Assembly (NCBI RefSeq): GCF_963674565.1
Contig: NZ_OY771430.1
Location: 4,278,001 to 4,342,000, forward strand
Source: an uncultured Carboxylicivirga sp.
Lineage (GTDB): Bacteria; Bacteroidota; Bacteroidia; Bacteroidales; Marinilabiliaceae
DNA: 64,000 bases
Direction of reading: 5' to 3'
A program made the translations under genes and the position numbers. This document shows positions 8,745-17,326 of this stretch, piece after piece (within the stretch, counting starts at the first letter, position 1; each line of letters starts with the position of its first letter). Under the pieces are notes generated by a model. The model was given only the letters and a program-made list of their open reading frames with translations. It was not told where the DNA came from and did not search any database.

Positions 8745-9323
8745 ATGGGCGATATATGTGTTTTTTGCGCTTCGAGCGCTAAGGTAGATCAGATTTATCT
8801 CGACGAAGCTGTTTTACTGGGTGAAATACTGGTTGAGAACGAATTTGGATTAAAATATGGTGGAGGCGCTGTGGGATCAATGGGTGCAGTAGCTAATAAA
8901 GTTCTTGAACTGAACGGAAGAGTAACCGGTGTGATTCCTCATTTTATGGTACAGGTCGAATGGGAACACAAAGGAGTAAAAAACATGATTCATGTAAATA
9001 CCATGGCCGAGCGAAAGGAACTGCTTATTAAAGATGTAGAGGCCATTGTTGTGTTACCCGGTGGCACCGGCACGCTAGAAGAACTATTTGAAGTATTATC
9101 CTTGAAAAAACTGGGCCAGTTCACCCAGCCGATTATTTTGGTTAACACTAACAACTATTTCGATGCATTGGTAGATTTTCTGCACAAAATGATTGATGAG
9201 AAATTTATGCGCCCCGAGCATGGTGAGCTTTGGCATGTGGTTAATTCGGTTAAAGAAATTCCGGATGCTTTAAAAAGTATTCCTGACTGGGACAAAGATG
9301 CCATTCGTTTTGCAGCAGTTTAA
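8745..9323 (+). CDS. LOG family (TIGR00730) nucleotide phosphoribohydrolase
   Basis: Rossmann-fold protein of 192 residues with the family signature PGGTGTLEE at about 105-113 and the YGGGAVGSMGAVA phosphate-binding loop at 38-50. Related LOG proteins release the free base from nucleoside 5'-monophosphates; the bacterial substrate is often AMP or a cytokinin-type nucleotide. It begins 13 bases after the YkgB-like gene and closes the glsA cluster. Confidence 0.9.
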   Translation: MGDICVFCASSAKVDQIYLDEAVLLGEILVENEFGLKYGGGAVGSMGAVANKVLELNGRVTGVIPHFMVQVEWEHKGVKNMIHVNTMAERKELLIKDVEAIVVLPGGTGTLEELFEVLSLKKLGQFTQPIILVNTNNYFDALVDFLHKMIDEKFMRPEHGELWHVVNSVKEIPDALKSIPDWDKDAIRFAAV

Positions 9324-9346
9324 TTAGCGTAACTTTTGATTTTAAA

Positions 9347-9354
9347 TATTTTTG
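9347..9354 (+). promoter_or_regulatory. -7 promoter box for the DUF4271-hemD genes
   Basis: TATTTTTG matches TAnnTTTG and lies 24 bases before the ATG at 9379. Confidence 0.6.
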
Positions 9355-9378
9355 TAGCTTCGCGAAACACCTATTTAC

Positions 9379-10461
9379 ATGATTCAACAGGACACAACTA
9401 AAGTAATTACACCAGGCAATCAACTGAACGTTGGAGAAATCAATATTTCTAACACCAACCAGTTGCGCACTCCTGTCCTGCAAATCGAAGATCATACACC
9501 AAGGCACCTGACACAACAACAACCTGTTTTTGCTCGACCAAAAATTACATACCAGCAATTAACGCATAAGGATTCAATATATTTAAACCTTATTCCTGCC
9601 GAATCGGATAATATATTTGATGCCGAATTAAGTTTCGAAACGGAGTTACCTTCAAAAGAAACCAATCTTAAAGAGTTAACACCTAAAATAGAAGTTGTAA
9701 AAGAAGAAGTTGCCCAGATACAACCCGAAGAGGAACAAATAACTGTAAAAGATACTGTTGAAACCATAACGGTTCAGCCATTACCCAACAGGATTAAAAT
9801 AAGATCTGCCAATCAGTTTGAAGGCTCTAAAGATTGGTTATCCGGCTTTATCATTTTAGCTATTTTAATTGCCGGGCTAGTAAAACTAACATCAGGCAAA
9901 TACCTTAACGATATCTTTTCGTCCATTCGTTATCAGCAATCAGCCAGTAAATTATTCACTACCTTCAATGTTCAGAATCAAAAGCCAGGATGGGCTTTAT
10001 CCTTTTTGTTTATACTAAGCACATCGCTTCTAATTTTTGAATATACCATGGTGATGGGTCGCCAACCTGAAAATATTTCTCATTTTTATTTTTTATTGGT
10101 GATTTTTGGTGGTATAATTGTGTATTCATTTCTCAAAAAAACAATATACCACTTTGTGGGATTTGTTTTTGATACAACTACCGACACCAAAACATACATT
10201 TTTAATGCAGAGCTTTTAAACAAAGCATTTGGAATTAGTATGCTGCCAATTATATCGGTCGTTCCCTTTGTCGATCAACTCACCGCAACCTTCTTATTAA
10301 AAGCAGGTTTGGTGCTCTTTGTTTTAATGTATTTAGTTCAACTGTTAAGGGGTGTTAAAATTATTTTACGCTCACCGCTTTCAATATTTTATATGTTTTT
10401 GTATTTTTGTGCGCTAGAAATTTTACCCTTAGCGATTTTGATTAAAATCATGATCCTTTAG
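9379..10461 (+). CDS. DUF4271 membrane protein
   Basis: Protein of 360 residues. The first ~150 are hydrophilic and Gln/Glu/Pro-rich without a signal peptide; the C-terminal ~210 hold about six membrane segments beginning near WLSGFIILAILIAGLV. This architecture, and its position directly upstream of hemD, fit DUF4271, a Bacteroidota-restricted family of unknown function. The hydrophilic N-terminus might be a cytoplasmic interaction arm; that is inference. Confidence 0.8.
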   Translation: MIQQDTTKVITPGNQLNVGEINISNTNQLRTPVLQIEDHTPRHLTQQQPVFARPKITYQQLTHKDSIYLNLIPAESDNIFDAELSFETELPSKETNLKELTPKIEVVKEEVAQIQPEEEQITVKDTVETITVQPLPNRIKIRSANQFEGSKDWLSGFIILAILIAGLVKLTSGKYLNDIFSSIRYQQSASKLFTTFNVQNQKPGWALSFLFILSTSLLIFEYTMVMGRQPENISHFYFLLVIFGGIIVYSFLKKTIYHFVGFVFDTTTDTKTYIFNAELLNKAFGISMLPIISVVPFVDQLTATFLLKAGLVLFVLMYLVQLLRGVKIILRSPLSIFYMFLYFCALEILPLAILIKIMIL

Positions 10462-10510
10462 TGGTAAGGATTTGAGGACAAAGGTGTAGTTGAATTAAAA
10501 TAAAAATACA

Positions 10511-11263
10511 TTGAAGATTAAAAGAATACTGGTTTCTCAACCAAAACCTTCAACGCCCAAGTCGCCATACTTTGATTTGGCGGACAAAAGCAATGTGAAA
10601 ATCGACTTCCGACCATTTATTCAAGTAGAAGCTGTTCCTGCAAAAGAATTCAGAACTCAAAAGGTTAATATTCTTGATCATACTGCTGTTATTTTTACCA
10701 GCCGCACTGCTATTGATCACTATTTCAGGATTGCCGAAGAAATGCGTCTTACGATTCCTGATACAATGAAGTATTTCTGTATCTCAGAAGCCACTGCATT
10801 TTATCTTCAAAAATACATTGTGTATCGTAAACGTAAAATCTTCCATTCTACCGGTAAATTTGCCGACCTGGTTGATGTTGTGAAAAAACACAAGGACGAA
10901 ACATACCTTGTGCCACTTTCGGATATTCACAAACAAGAAATCCCAACTTTGTTGAACAAGGCCAAAGTGAAATACACAAAAGCCATTCTTTATCGCACTG
11001 TTAGCAGCGATTTAAGTGACTTGAAAGATGTGAACTATGACATTTTAGTATTCTTCAGCCCATCAGGAATTGCTTCTCTTTTGCAGAACTTCCCTAATTT
11101 TGAGCAGAACGATACTAAAATTGCTTCATTCGGACCGGCTACTGCCAAGGCAGTGAAAGATGCTGGCTTGCGTTTGGATATCCAGGCTCCAATGCCTCAG
11201 GCTCCGTCAATGACAATGGCCCTTGAGCAGTTCATTAAAAAATACAACAAGGGAGTAAAATAA
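10511..11263 (+). CDS. hemD: Uroporphyrinogen-III synthase-like protein
   Basis: A 250-residue HemD-fold protein. Homologues in this phylum begin MKIKKILVSQPKP, which matches this sequence if translation starts at the TTG at 10511; no nearby ATG fits. The segments VIFTSRTAIDHYF and VFFSPSGIASL are the usual paired half-domain signatures. HemD closes and inverts ring D of hydroxymethylbilane. Other haem genes are not adjacent, so a divergent role for this Bacteroidota subgroup is possible. Confidence 0.82.
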   Translation: MKIKRILVSQPKPSTPKSPYFDLADKSNVKIDFRPFIQVEAVPAKEFRTQKVNILDHTAVIFTSRTAIDHYFRIAEEMRLTIPDTMKYFCISEATAFYLQKYIVYRKRKIFHSTGKFADLVDVVKKHKDETYLVPLSDIHKQEIPTLLNKAKVKYTKAILYRTVSSDLSDLKDVNYDILVFFSPSGIASLLQNFPNFEQNDTKIASFGPATAKAVKDAGLRLDIQAPMPQAPSMTMALEQFIKKYNKGVK

Positions 11264-11289
11264 AAATATTTCCCTCTATCTGGGAGAAC

Positions 11290-11326
11290 ATCCTTCTTGC
11301 CATTGGTAAGGAGGATTGTTTTTTTA
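11290..11326 (+). terminator. Terminator or attenuator between hemD and rnpA
   Basis: A 12-bp stem (11290-11301 with 11305-11316, two G-U pairs) with a 3-base ATT loop leads into seven T. It ends 14 bases before the rnpA ATG. No promoter was seen between it and rnpA, so it could be a partial terminator that lowers rnpA-yidD expression. Confidence 0.8.
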
Positions 11327-11339
11327 AGCACAAATACGG

Positions 11340-11744
11340 ATGACAACACAGCGTAATACTTTTCAGAAAAACGAACGTCTTTGCAGTAATAAAATCATTC
11401 AAAGACTATTTGATGAAGGTCAGTCGTTTGTACGCTATCCATTCCGCATTACCATCCTTCCCATCGATGATGAAGATGCAGCTCCATTGCAGATTCTTAT
11501 ATCCGTATCGAAAAAGCGATTTAAAAGAGCCAATAAACGAAACTGGGTCAAGAGAAGAATCAGAGAAGCATATCGACTAAACAAACATCAGGCACTGGCC
11601 GTTTTATCCGAAAAGAATATCAAATTGGCTGTTTCGTTTGTTTATTTGCCCAGCGAAGTACGCGACTATTCAAATATCGAAAAGAGCGTAAAAAAAGCAT
11701 TGAAACAGATTGTTTCTAAAGTTGTACCCGATGAAAACCATTAA
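11340..11744 (+). CDS. rnpA: Ribonuclease P protein component
   Basis: Protein subunit of RNase P, which matures the 5' ends of tRNAs. At 134 residues it is normal in length, very basic, and contains the family RNR-type signature around KRANKRNWVKRRIREAYR. The N-terminal KNERLCSNKIIQRLF matches the usual start. It overlaps yidD by 14 bases, the conserved arrangement in many bacteria, although rpmH and dnaA do not lie beside it here. Confidence 0.95.
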   Translation: MTTQRNTFQKNERLCSNKIIQRLFDEGQSFVRYPFRITILPIDDEDAAPLQILISVSKKRFKRANKRNWVKRRIREAYRLNKHQALAVLSEKNIKLAVSFVYLPSEVRDYSNIEKSVKKALKQIVSKVVPDENH

Positions 11745-11994
11745 GTCTGCTCTTTCAGCACTCATAAAGCTTTTAAGCGATGGTATAGTAGCTTTACTTA
11801 TCATACCTGTAAAACTATACCAATGGTTTCTATCACCCTGGCTGGGAGCTTCGTGTCGTTATACGCCAACCTGCTCTGCCTATACCATTGAAGCACTCAA
11901 AAAACATGGACCTATCAAAGGTCTTTGGCTTTCGATCAAACGAATCTTAAGTTGCAATCCCTGGGGTGGACACGGACACGATCCTGTACCTTAA
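11731..11994 (+). CDS. yidD: Membrane protein insertion efficiency factor YidD
   Basis: Small protein of 87 residues from the ATG at 11731 (MKTIKS...), which lies inside the 3' end of rnpA. The CRYTPTCSAYTIEALKKHG block and the C-terminal CNPWGGHGHDPVP are diagnostic. YidD is a membrane-associated factor thought to help YidC/Sec insertion. Codons upstream of this ATG would only extend it into rnpA without conserved residues. Confidence 0.95.
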   Translation: MKTIKSALSALIKLLSDGIVALLIIPVKLYQWFLSPWLGASCRYTPTCSAYTIEALKKHGPIKGLWLSIKRILSCNPWGGHGHDPVP

Positions 11995-12072
11995 TTTCTT
12001 CAATTGTTAATGGGCAGGCATATTTTTATATCCACTAATTACACAAATTGGCGCTAATTTATTAAAAAATAA

Positions 12073-12170
12073 ATCTCCTATCCTCCATCCTCTCCTCAAG
12101 GAAAAGAAGACATAACCACCTAATACATTACACTTCCCTATCCAAATTGGAGAGTGTTAGGGTGAGGTTT
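12073..12170 (+). repeat. Degenerate copy of the DUF559-flanking inverted-repeat element
   Basis: Left arm with CCTCTCCTcAAGG and right arm CCAAATTGGAGAG.GTTAGGGTGAGGTTT resemble the two better copies at 12891 and 13437. Its left palindrome is decayed (GGAAAAG instead of GGAGAGG). It fills most of the gap between yidD and the DUF2147 gene. Confidence 0.75.
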
Positions 12171-12269
12171 AGATGCGATCCTACTATTTTTATTACCTGA
12201 CATGCAAACAGTTTAAAACAAAAAGATACTTTTAAGCGTATTAGCTATGTCGAATTAAAAATAACAACC

Positions 12270-12709
12270 ATGAAAAATCTGATGTTACTGCTTATTGCAG
12301 TTACCATAACTTCGCTATCGTACGCTCAAAACAGCGATAAAATTATTGGAACCTGGTTAACTCAGGATGGAGATTCTAAAGTAACGATCACTAAAAACAG
12401 TGATGGAACATTTGAAGGATCAATCATCTGGTTAAAAGAACCTAAACGTGAAAATGGAAGTGAAAACTGGATGACCAGAATCCGGATGATAATTTAAAAA
12501 CACGTCCGATAATGGGTTTAAAACTGTTGGAAGGTTTTACATACGATAATGATGATGAAGAATGGGTAGACGGTACTATTTATGATCCTAAAAGTGGAAG
12601 TACCTACAAATGTCTGATGTGGTTCGATGGTGATCCCAACACACTCATGGTTAAAGGTTATATTGGAGTTTCCATCATTGGCAAAAAAGTACAATGGAAA
12701 AGAGCTTAG
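12270..12709 (+). pseudogene. DUF2147 family exported protein, split by a frameshift
   Basis: Two adjacent frames together encode one DUF2147 protein of about 146 residues. The first (12270-12497) has a signal peptide (ending SYAQ) and GTWLTQDGDSKV...IIWLKEP; the second continues with GLKLLEGF, GTIYDPKSGSTYKC and the closing KGYIGVSIIGKKVQWKR. Adding one A in the AAAA run at 12464-12467 restores one frame reading SEKLDDQNPDDNLKTRPIMG. This is either a genuine inactivating deletion or a homopolymer sequencing error. Family members are small periplasmic proteins of unknown function. Confidence 0.85.
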
Positions 12710-12736
12710 TTAAATAGCACTGACAATATCTTCAAA

Positions 12737-12764
12737 AACTCCTGCCCTTCGGTGGGAGTTTTTT
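12737..12764 (+). terminator. Terminator after the DUF2147 gene
   Basis: A 10-bp stem with a CTTC loop closed by C-G (12737-12746 with 12751-12760) is followed by T residues, 27 bases after the stop. Confidence 0.9.
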
Positions 12765-12890
12765 GTTGGGTAAAATCATATTGACATTTTTAAATTATTG
12801 AGCTTTGATAGTATACAATTCTCGTATTGTAGTCCCTGAAGGATGTATGTACTATAAATATCGAAAGGTGTTAGACCAGAATTTACAAAT

Positions 12891-12992
12891 ACCTCTCCTC
12901 TTATCCTCTCCTTAAGGAGAGGAAGAAAAACAGAAGACATACAATTGATAATTTTTGGATTTTTCCCTCTCTAAATTGGAGAGGGTGAGGTT
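12891..12992 (+). repeat. Inverted-repeat element, copy B, downstream of the DUF559 gene
   Basis: Left arm ACCTCTCCTCTTATCCTCTC followed by TTAAGGAGAGG; right arm CCCTCTCTAAATTGGAGAGG followed by GTGAGGTT. The two arms are imperfect reverse complements of each other and each contains its own smaller palindrome, around a ~35-base centre. It ends 7 bases from the DUF559 stop codon. Confidence 0.85.
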
Positions 12993-12998
12993 GACGTT

Positions 12999-13385
12999 TT
13001 AATTTTTGGAAATCTCCTCTACAACCTCAATTATCCTGTTCAGCACTTTAGAAACTTGAAACAATACCTCTTCATTTTCAAATCTAATTACACGAATTCC
13101 AAGTCTTTCTAACTCAGCTGTTCGATTTATATCATATTGTTTTTGAAATTTATGAATCTCACCATCAACTTCTACTACCAACTTTTTTTCATGACAATAA
13201 AAATCAGCAATAAAACAATTTATAGGATGTTGCCGCCGGAACTTGAGTCCTTTTAATTTTCTGTCTCTAATTTCAGACCATAAGATCTTTTCAGCAGGTG
13301 TCATGTGAGATCGTAAATCTTTCGCGAACTGCCTCACTATATAACTGGCTCCATAAAACAGATTATCAAAATTCTCTTGTGACAT
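12999..13385 (-). CDS. DUF559 endonuclease-domain protein (Vsr-like)
   Basis: A 128-residue protein with a DUF559/Vsr-like PD-(D/E)XK nuclease core: LRSHMTPAEKILWSEIRDRKL, KFRRQHPI, then the catalytic-looking stretch FIADFYCHEKKLVVEVDG and the closing RLGIRVIRFENEEV. Asp, Glu and Lys of the presumed active site are present (ADF...KLVVEVDG). It sits between two copies of the inverted-repeat element, one 7 bases past its stop and one about 50 bases before its start, in a stretch with no other gene on its strand. Biological role is unknown; related Vsr proteins nick DNA at T:G mismatches. Confidence 0.88.
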   Translation of the reverse strand: MSQENFDNLFYGASYIVRQFAKDLRSHMTPAEKILWSEIRDRKLKGLKFRRQHPINCFIADFYCHEKKLVVEVDGEIHKFQKQYDINRTAELERLGIRVIRFENEEVLFQVSKVLNRIIEVVEEISKN

Positions 13386-13436
13386 TTATGATCTATTTAA
13401 ACTTTAAAATAGGAAATTGACAGCTTAAATTCAAAT

Positions 13437-13560
13437 ACCTCTCTTCTAATCCTCTCCTTAAGGAGAGGAAGATCAACTGTAAAGCTATTCAAATGTTAGT
13501 ATAAATAAGTTGATAGGTAAAGATTCCCTCTCCAAATTGGAGAGGGTTAGGGTGAGGTTT
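13437..13560 (+). repeat. Inverted-repeat element, copy C, upstream of the DUF559 gene
   Basis: Best preserved copy: left arm ACCTCTCTTCTAATCCTCTC followed by CTTAAGGAGAGG, right arm CCCTCTCCAAATTGGAGAGG followed by GTTAGGGTGAGGTTT. The arms are imperfect reverse complements with a 50-60 base centre unlike that of copy B, so the arms, not the centre, are conserved. Confidence 0.85.
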
Positions 13561-13591
13561 TTCTTCGTTTTAATTCCATTTCCTTGATATA

Positions 13592-13668
13592 GTCCCGAAG
13601 GGACGCCTGTAATAGCTCAGTACGTAAGTGCTGAGTTTATGATCAAAGAATACTGAGCCCTGAAAGGG
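13592..13668. repeat. Cluster of three short hairpins in the gap before the aldehyde dehydrogenase gene
   Basis: Three palindromes in tandem: GTCCCGAAGGGAC (13592-13604), a stem CTCAGTAC/GTGCTGAG with GTAA loop near 13616-13635, and CCCTGAAAGGG (13658-13668). A related decayed sequence, TAGTCCCTGAAGGATGTATG, lies near 12828. With repeat copy C this accounts for most of the 467-base gene-free stretch 13386-13852; the last ~180 bases show nothing I can name. Confidence 0.5.
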
Positions 13669-13852
13669 AGACTGTATACTTTATAGAATTTATTCTTTCT
13701 TTACACACAACTGTACCCTGCGGTATTAAACAACTTTTCTTTTCAATTAATACACAACACAATAACCATCCACTTTTCAAATTCATTACCAAAATTCTTT
13801 TTCGCTTTATGATTTAGCCGTAATTTTAACTTTAAACCTCAATTATCAAAGC

Positions 13853-15220
13853 ATGAATCTAAAAAGCATTAATCCGGCAACCGGAGATACAGTAAGAGAA
13901 TACGATCAATTTTCGTGGGACGAATTAGATAACGCTATTGACAGTAATTACGAGGCATTTAAACATTGGAAAAAAGTTCCTATATCTCAACGGTCTGAAC
14001 TATTATTAAAAGCAGCTCAGGTATTACGCGATAAAACTGAAGGTCTGGCTTTTAATATCACCGTAGAGATGGGTAAAAACATCAAGGAATCGCGCGCCGA
14101 AATAGAAAAATGTGCCTGGGTTTGCGAATACTATGCCAACAACGCAGCTTCTTTTCTCAATCGTGAAATTATCCCCACCGAGGCAAGCGAAAGTTTTGCT
14201 TCTTTTCAACCACTTGGACCAATATTGGCTATTATGCCGTGGAACTTTCCATTCTGGCAGGTTTTCAGATTTGCAGCTCCTGCCCTGATGGCCGGTAATA
14301 CATGCCTCTTAAAACATGCATCCAACGTTCCGGGATGCGCCATGGCCATTGAAGATATATTTAAAGAGGCAGGTTATCCTGATCATGTTTTTCGATCATT
14401 ACTTATCAGAAATGATAAGGTTGAACGCACCATTGCTGATAAAAGAATTAAAGCTGTAACATTAACAGGGAGTACACCTGCTGGTAAGGCAGTAGCCGCC
14501 ACAGCTGGTAAACAACTAAAAAAATGCGTACTTGAATTAGGAGGTAGTGATCCTTATATAATTCTCGAAGATGCAGACCTGCGAAAAACTGCGGAAGCTT
14601 GTGTTGCAGGCCGAATTTTAAATGCTGGTCAGAGCTGCATTGGTGCCAAACGATTTATTGTGACTGAAGCAATTTATAATCCGTTTGTCGAAGCTTTTAC
14701 CGACAGGATGAGAGCAGTAACCCTGGGCGACCCTTTTGATGAAAGCAAGCAAATGGGACCGATAGCCCGCCATAATCTGCGTGATGATTTGCATCGTCAG
14801 GTTGAAAACAGTGTGGCCAAAGGGGCTACCATCATGACTGGCGGTTATGTTCCAAACCGGGTGGGAGCCTTCTACCCTGCTACCGTATTAACTGATGTTG
14901 CTCCCGGAATGCCTGCCTATCACGAAGAGTTATTTGGTCCGGTTGCCTCAGTTATTAAAGCCAAAGATGAAGAAGAAGCCATCAGAATTGCGAACGATAG
15001 TGTATTTGGTTTGGGAGCAGCTGTTTTTACCCAGGATATCGAACGAGGTAAAAGAATCGCCGAATTTGAGATTGAAGCTGGTTGCTGTTTCGTAAACGAT
15101 TTTGTTCGCTCCGATCCACGTATGCCATTTGGTGGAATAAAAGAAAGCGGATTCGGTCGTGAGTTATCTCATTACGGGATGAAAGAGTTTGTAAACATTA
15201 AAGGAGTTTGGATTAAATAA
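13853..15220 (+). CDS. NAD(P)-dependent succinate-semialdehyde dehydrogenase (Sad/YneI-like)
   Basis: Aldehyde dehydrogenase of 455 residues, the short Sad/YneI-type length. PWNFPFWQ (129-136), the catalytic base Glu228 in LELGGSDPY, the nucleophile Cys262 in NAGQSCIG and the C-terminal PFGGIKESGFGREL are all in place. It oxidises a short aldehyde, probably succinate semialdehyde, to the acid. It stands alone between the repeat-rich region and recX, so context does not reveal the substrate. Confidence 0.9.
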   Translation: MNLKSINPATGDTVREYDQFSWDELDNAIDSNYEAFKHWKKVPISQRSELLLKAAQVLRDKTEGLAFNITVEMGKNIKESRAEIEKCAWVCEYYANNAASFLNREIIPTEASESFASFQPLGPILAIMPWNFPFWQVFRFAAPALMAGNTCLLKHASNVPGCAMAIEDIFKEAGYPDHVFRSLLIRNDKVERTIADKRIKAVTLTGSTPAGKAVAATAGKQLKKCVLELGGSDPYIILEDADLRKTAEACVAGRILNAGQSCIGAKRFIVTEAIYNPFVEAFTDRMRAVTLGDPFDESKQMGPIARHNLRDDLHRQVENSVAKGATIMTGGYVPNRVGAFYPATVLTDVAPGMPAYHEELFGPVASVIKAKDEEEAIRIANDSVFGLGAAVFTQDIERGKRIAEFEIEAGCCFVNDFVRSDPRMPFGGIKESGFGRELSHYGMKEFVNIKGVWIK

Positions 15221-15272
15221 ACACTTCGATAAAGTTTAATAATTGATAATAGGCAATTTGCAAATGTACTAC

Positions 15273-15290
15273 CCCCGATAACTATCGGGG
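15273..15290. repeat. Perfect 18-bp palindrome (REP-like)
   Basis: CCCCGATAACTATCGGGG forms an 8-bp stem with a 2-base centre in the 103-base gap between the dehydrogenase gene and recX. It lacks a T-tract. Such GATA-centred C/G palindromes are frequent interspersed repeats in this phylum (recollection, not searched). Confidence 0.5.
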
Positions 15291-15323
15291 CTGCCTAGAA
15301 TCTAACGAACTATTGTTAATTAA

Positions 15324-15788
15324 ATGGAATATAAAAAAGCCTTGTACAAAGCCGCAGCTCTCTGCTCTCAGCAAGAAAGATGCGTTTCAGAAATAAGAAA
15401 AAAACTAATTAACTGGGAAGTATCAGATGAAGAGGCTGACAAAGCCATTCATTTTTTGATCGAAGAAAAATACATTAATGAACAACGCTTTGCTGAATTC
15501 TATGTGCGTGATAAATTTCGATTTAACGGTTGGGGTAAAATCAAGATAAAATATCAGCTAAAACAAAAAGAAATAGCCAATTCAGATATCGAAAATGCAC
15601 TGGCTGAGATAAATTCATCCGACTATTTTTCAAAACTGGCAGAATTATTGCAAGGTAAACTGAAGCAAATCAAAAACAAGGATGTTTGGCAAACTAAAGC
15701 TGCACTGGCTCGTTTTGGTCAGTCACGTGGATTTGAGCCACACCTGATATTTCAATGTATTGATGAAATATTAAATGCCAACGACTAA
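15324..15788 (+). CDS. recX: Regulatory protein RecX
   Basis: Small helical protein of 154 residues that binds RecA filaments and limits recombination. The three-helix repeat pattern typical of RecX is visible: KKALYKAAALCSQQERCVSEIRKKL, a second repeat at FIEEKYINEQRFAEFYVRDKFRFNGWG (residues about 45-72), and a basic third part. Length is normal. recA is not nearby. The start ATG at 15324 is clear. Confidence 0.88.
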   Translation: MEYKKALYKAAALCSQQERCVSEIRKKLINWEVSDEEADKAIHFLIEEKYINEQRFAEFYVRDKFRFNGWGKIKIKYQLKQKEIANSDIENALAEINSSDYFSKLAELLQGKLKQIKNKDVWQTKAALARFGQSRGFEPHLIFQCIDEILNAND

Positions 15789-15943
15789 GAATTCGTTTCT
15801 TAAAGGCATTTTAATTCTATAACTTAAACTGATTAACAATTAAAACCATAACTCTGATAAAGTCTGCATCATCTGATTTGAAAATACTATTTTTGAATCT
15901 TCATGATGTAATATCCTGATAACCTTAGACTAAAAAACATCTT

Positions 15944-17326
15944 ATGAAAAAAACAGCTCTACTGTTACTGATAGCTCTTTTGTTCCTTCCAAATCTGATG
16001 GAAGCCAAGAAAAAACCTGACTGGGTTAAACAACGTCCGAACGATCCGACTTATTACATAGGAATTGCCATGATGCCTAAAGAAGGCAGCGAAGTAGAAT
16101 ATAAACAGGCGGCACGCAACAATGCCCTCAAACAAATGAGTAGTGAAATTAAAGTAACCGTTTCATCCAATTCGGTATTGAGTAAAATTGAAACCAGCTA
16201 CCAGTTTGTTGAAAATTACGAAAGTAAAGTTGAAACTTCAGTACTCGAAACACTAGAAGGATATGAAGTAAACACCTGGGAAGACAAAAGTGAATTCTGG
16301 GTGATGATGAAACTTTCTAAACAGCGATATGCTCAAATTCAGGAGATGAAACTGGATAAGGCAAAAATGCTGGCTAGCACTTTTTTATCAGATGCAAAGA
16401 AAGCCATAGCTGTTAATGATGCCTTTTCTGCTCTTAATTATCTGGCCAAGGCAACTACAAGTCTGAAAGATCATCTGGAAAGTGACCTGACATACAAAAC
16501 TGTTGACGGAACCTACAATGTGGGTACTGAAGTGTTCAGTACAATTCAGGATGTATTCCGTCGGATAGAACTGGTTCCGGTTCAATCATCTTATTCTATT
16601 CAGTTTTCAAAGCAGCTCGAAGTTCCAATTGGTATAAATGCGTTATTCCATTCTGATAACGGTGAAAAAGTTCCTTTAACTGGTTTACCACTGGTTTTTG
16701 AATTCACCAAAGGTGAAGGTTATCTGGCATCACAAGCTAAAACCAATCTTGATGGATATGCTGGGGTTTCTATAACGCGCCTTCTATCAAAACGCAAATC
16801 ACAAGAGATTACAGCTACTTTTGATTTTAATAGTGTGATGGATAATGAAGATGAAGAAGTTCATAATTTGCTCGAAATATTTTTCCCACCAAAGCAATTG
16901 CCATCAACTTTTATTGCCATCGAAGTGCAAAAATCTAAAGCCTATCTGATAACCGAAGAATCGGTATTTGGAGAACTGGACGATCAGGGAGCTTTTTCAA
17001 ACATGATTAAAACTCAACTCAACAACAACTTTTTCACTTTCACAACCAATATGGATGATGCTGATTTTGTGGTGAAAATTAATTCTAAGTTTGTAGCCGG
17101 TGAATCACGTAAAGGTCAGGGTTACGAAGTATTTTTGGTTTTTGCTGAGTTCAATATTTCAATCTTCGATACTCAATCGCAAACCGAAATATTTGCCGAT
17201 CAGCTTTCGGGTATCAGAGGCATGCGACCCGGTAATTATGAGTATGCACTCAAAGATTCTCGTGTAAAACTTTTAGATCAGTTTGAAAAGAAAATAGAGC
17301 CTCGCCTTGAACAGGTGGATATGTAA
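15944..17326 (+). CDS. Exported protein with LPP20-like domain
   Basis: Protein of 460 residues with a signal peptide (about 21 residues, ending MEA) but no lipobox. Residues ~25-145 (WVKQRPNDPTYYIGIAMM..., A..NALKQMSSEI..., WVMMKLSK) fit the LPP20 lipoprotein domain. The remaining ~300 residues are mixed beta-strand with a carboxypeptidase-regulatory-like stretch near LPLVFEFTKGEGYLASQA; its function is unknown. It stands alone, with gaps on both sides. Likely envelope-associated. Confidence 0.7.
   Translation: MKKTALLLLIALLFLPNLMEAKKKPDWVKQRPNDPTYYIGIAMMPKEGSEVEYKQAARNNALKQMSSEIKVTVSSNSVLSKIETSYQFVENYESKVETSVLETLEGYEVNTWEDKSEFWVMMKLSKQRYAQIQEMKLDKAKMLASTFLSDAKKAIAVNDAFSALNYLAKATTSLKDHLESDLTYKTVDGTYNVGTEVFSTIQDVFRRIELVPVQSSYSIQFSKQLEVPIGINALFHSDNGEKVPLTGLPLVFEFTKGEGYLASQAKTNLDGYAGVSITRLLSKRKSQEITATFDFNSVMDNEDEEVHNLLEIFFPPKQLPSTFIAIEVQKSKAYLITEESVFGELDDQGAFSNMIKTQLNNNFFTFTTNMDDADFVVKINSKFVAGESRKGQGYEVFLVFAEFNISIFDTQSQTEIFADQLSGIRGMRPGNYEYALKDSRVKLLDQFEKKIEPRLEQVDM

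Noticed and set aside
11710..11730. Earlier start for yidD
   Set aside because: It adds residues inside rnpA without conservation; the ATG at 11731 is the family start.
13609..13645. tRNA-like string TAGCTCAGTACGTAAGTGCTGAG
   Set aside because: It resembles a D-arm by chance, but no anticodon arm, T-arm or acceptor stem can be formed around it; the stem is one of three short hairpins.
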